Assembly: GCA_021740025.1 (NCBI GenBank)
Contig: JAIPAN010000009.1
Location: forward strand, 1-15,785
Direction: 5' to 3'
Source of the DNA: Sphingobacteriaceae bacterium
GTDB taxonomy: Bacteria > Bacteroidota > Bacteroidia > Sphingobacteriales > Sphingobacteriaceae
DNA length: 15,785 bases
Shown here: positions 15,679 through 15,785 of the stretch, piece after piece
Layout of the letters: the number at the start of each line of letters is the position of its first letter
How positions within the stretch are numbered: position 1 is the stretch's first letter
Notes under the pieces: generated by a model
Seen by the model: the letters and a program-made list of their open reading frames with translations, nothing else
Told to the model about the DNA's origin: nothing
Databases searched by the model: none
Position numbers and translations under genes: made by a program

Positions 15679-15785
15679 ATGGATATGAAAAAATTTGGAT
15701 TTATGTTACTAACCGCCTGCTTAGGTGGTGTAATTACCTTAGGTGCGTACAAATTGGTAGAAACAAAAATTACCGACAGCACTTC
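15679..15785 (+). CDS. Probable HtrA/DegP-like exported serine protease (3' end missing)
   Basis: Only 35 codons are in the window. ATG 15679 gives MDMKKFGFMLLTACLGGVIT; ATG 15685 (starting MKKFGF) is equally usable. The start is a lysine pair followed by a hydrophobic segment with LGGVITLGAYKL, then VETKITDST. That N-terminal anchor pattern, with the GG...LGAYKL block, is how Bacteroidota Do/DegQ-like proteases begin, which is the basis of the call. No catalytic residue is visible, so any other exported or membrane-anchored protein is possible. Confidence 0.5.
   Translation, partial: MDMKKFGFMLLTACLGGVITLGAYKLVETKITDST

Noticed and set aside
1..15785. Mobile element, defence island or CRISPR array
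   Set aside because: No transposase, integrase, long terminal repeats, target duplications or repeat-spacer pattern was seen, and the gene content is mostly housekeeping.

Overview
The window is ordinary chromosomal DNA from a member of the Bacteroidota. Three things point there. Promoters follow the Bacteroidota pattern: TAnnTTTG -7 elements lie shortly before several starts, and no clear Shine-Dalgarno sequence was noticed at the starts examined. Translation starts sit in A-rich leaders. The proteins also have typical Bacteroidota architectures, such as a helicase fused to a RecB-like nuclease and a tandem amidohydrolase of about 1000 residues. Base composition looks even throughout, and I see no insertion sequence, prophage, CRISPR array, integrase or other sign of recent transfer. 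I cannot assign an order or genus from the sequence alone.

Layout. 1-2661 (+): the 3' part of a UvrD/AddA-like helicase with a C-terminal iron-sulfur PD-(D/E)XK nuclease. 2750-3736 (+): pdhB, pyruvate dehydrogenase E1 beta, with its own promoter and a strong terminator. 3793-4269 (-): an Lrp/AsnC-family regulator. 4270-4608: no protein gene of normal size, but a plus-strand unit with a good promoter (TTTG-N20-TATATTTG) and a strong intrinsic terminator, predicting an orphan structured RNA of about 160 nt. 8920-4609 (-): two exported amidohydrolase-like proteins in one operon. 9065-9505 (+): a small four-helix membrane protein. 9564-11782 (+): the operon hflX - rbfA - trhA (hemolysin III family). 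14650-11774 (-): a large SNF2-type helicase whose 3' end overlaps that of trhA. 15509-14727 (-): dapF. 15679 to the end (+): the start of a probable HtrA/DegP-like exported protease.

How the genes fit together. Most are housekeeping genes: DNA repair, pyruvate oxidation, ribosome maturation and rescue (hflX, rbfA), lysine/peptidoglycan precursor synthesis (dapF) and envelope quality control (HtrA-like). The two amidohydrolase genes form a unit. Of three amidohydrolase-like domains, only the C-terminal domain of the large protein keeps the metal-binding histidines; the other two look like degenerate partners.

The best candidate for something undescribed is the intergenic RNA at about 4380-4540. 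It contains several hairpins, a possible pseudoknot, a tRNA-like T-arm and acceptor stem, and a nested nine-codon reading frame. I do not recognise it as a known RNA family. Everything else is close to known families.
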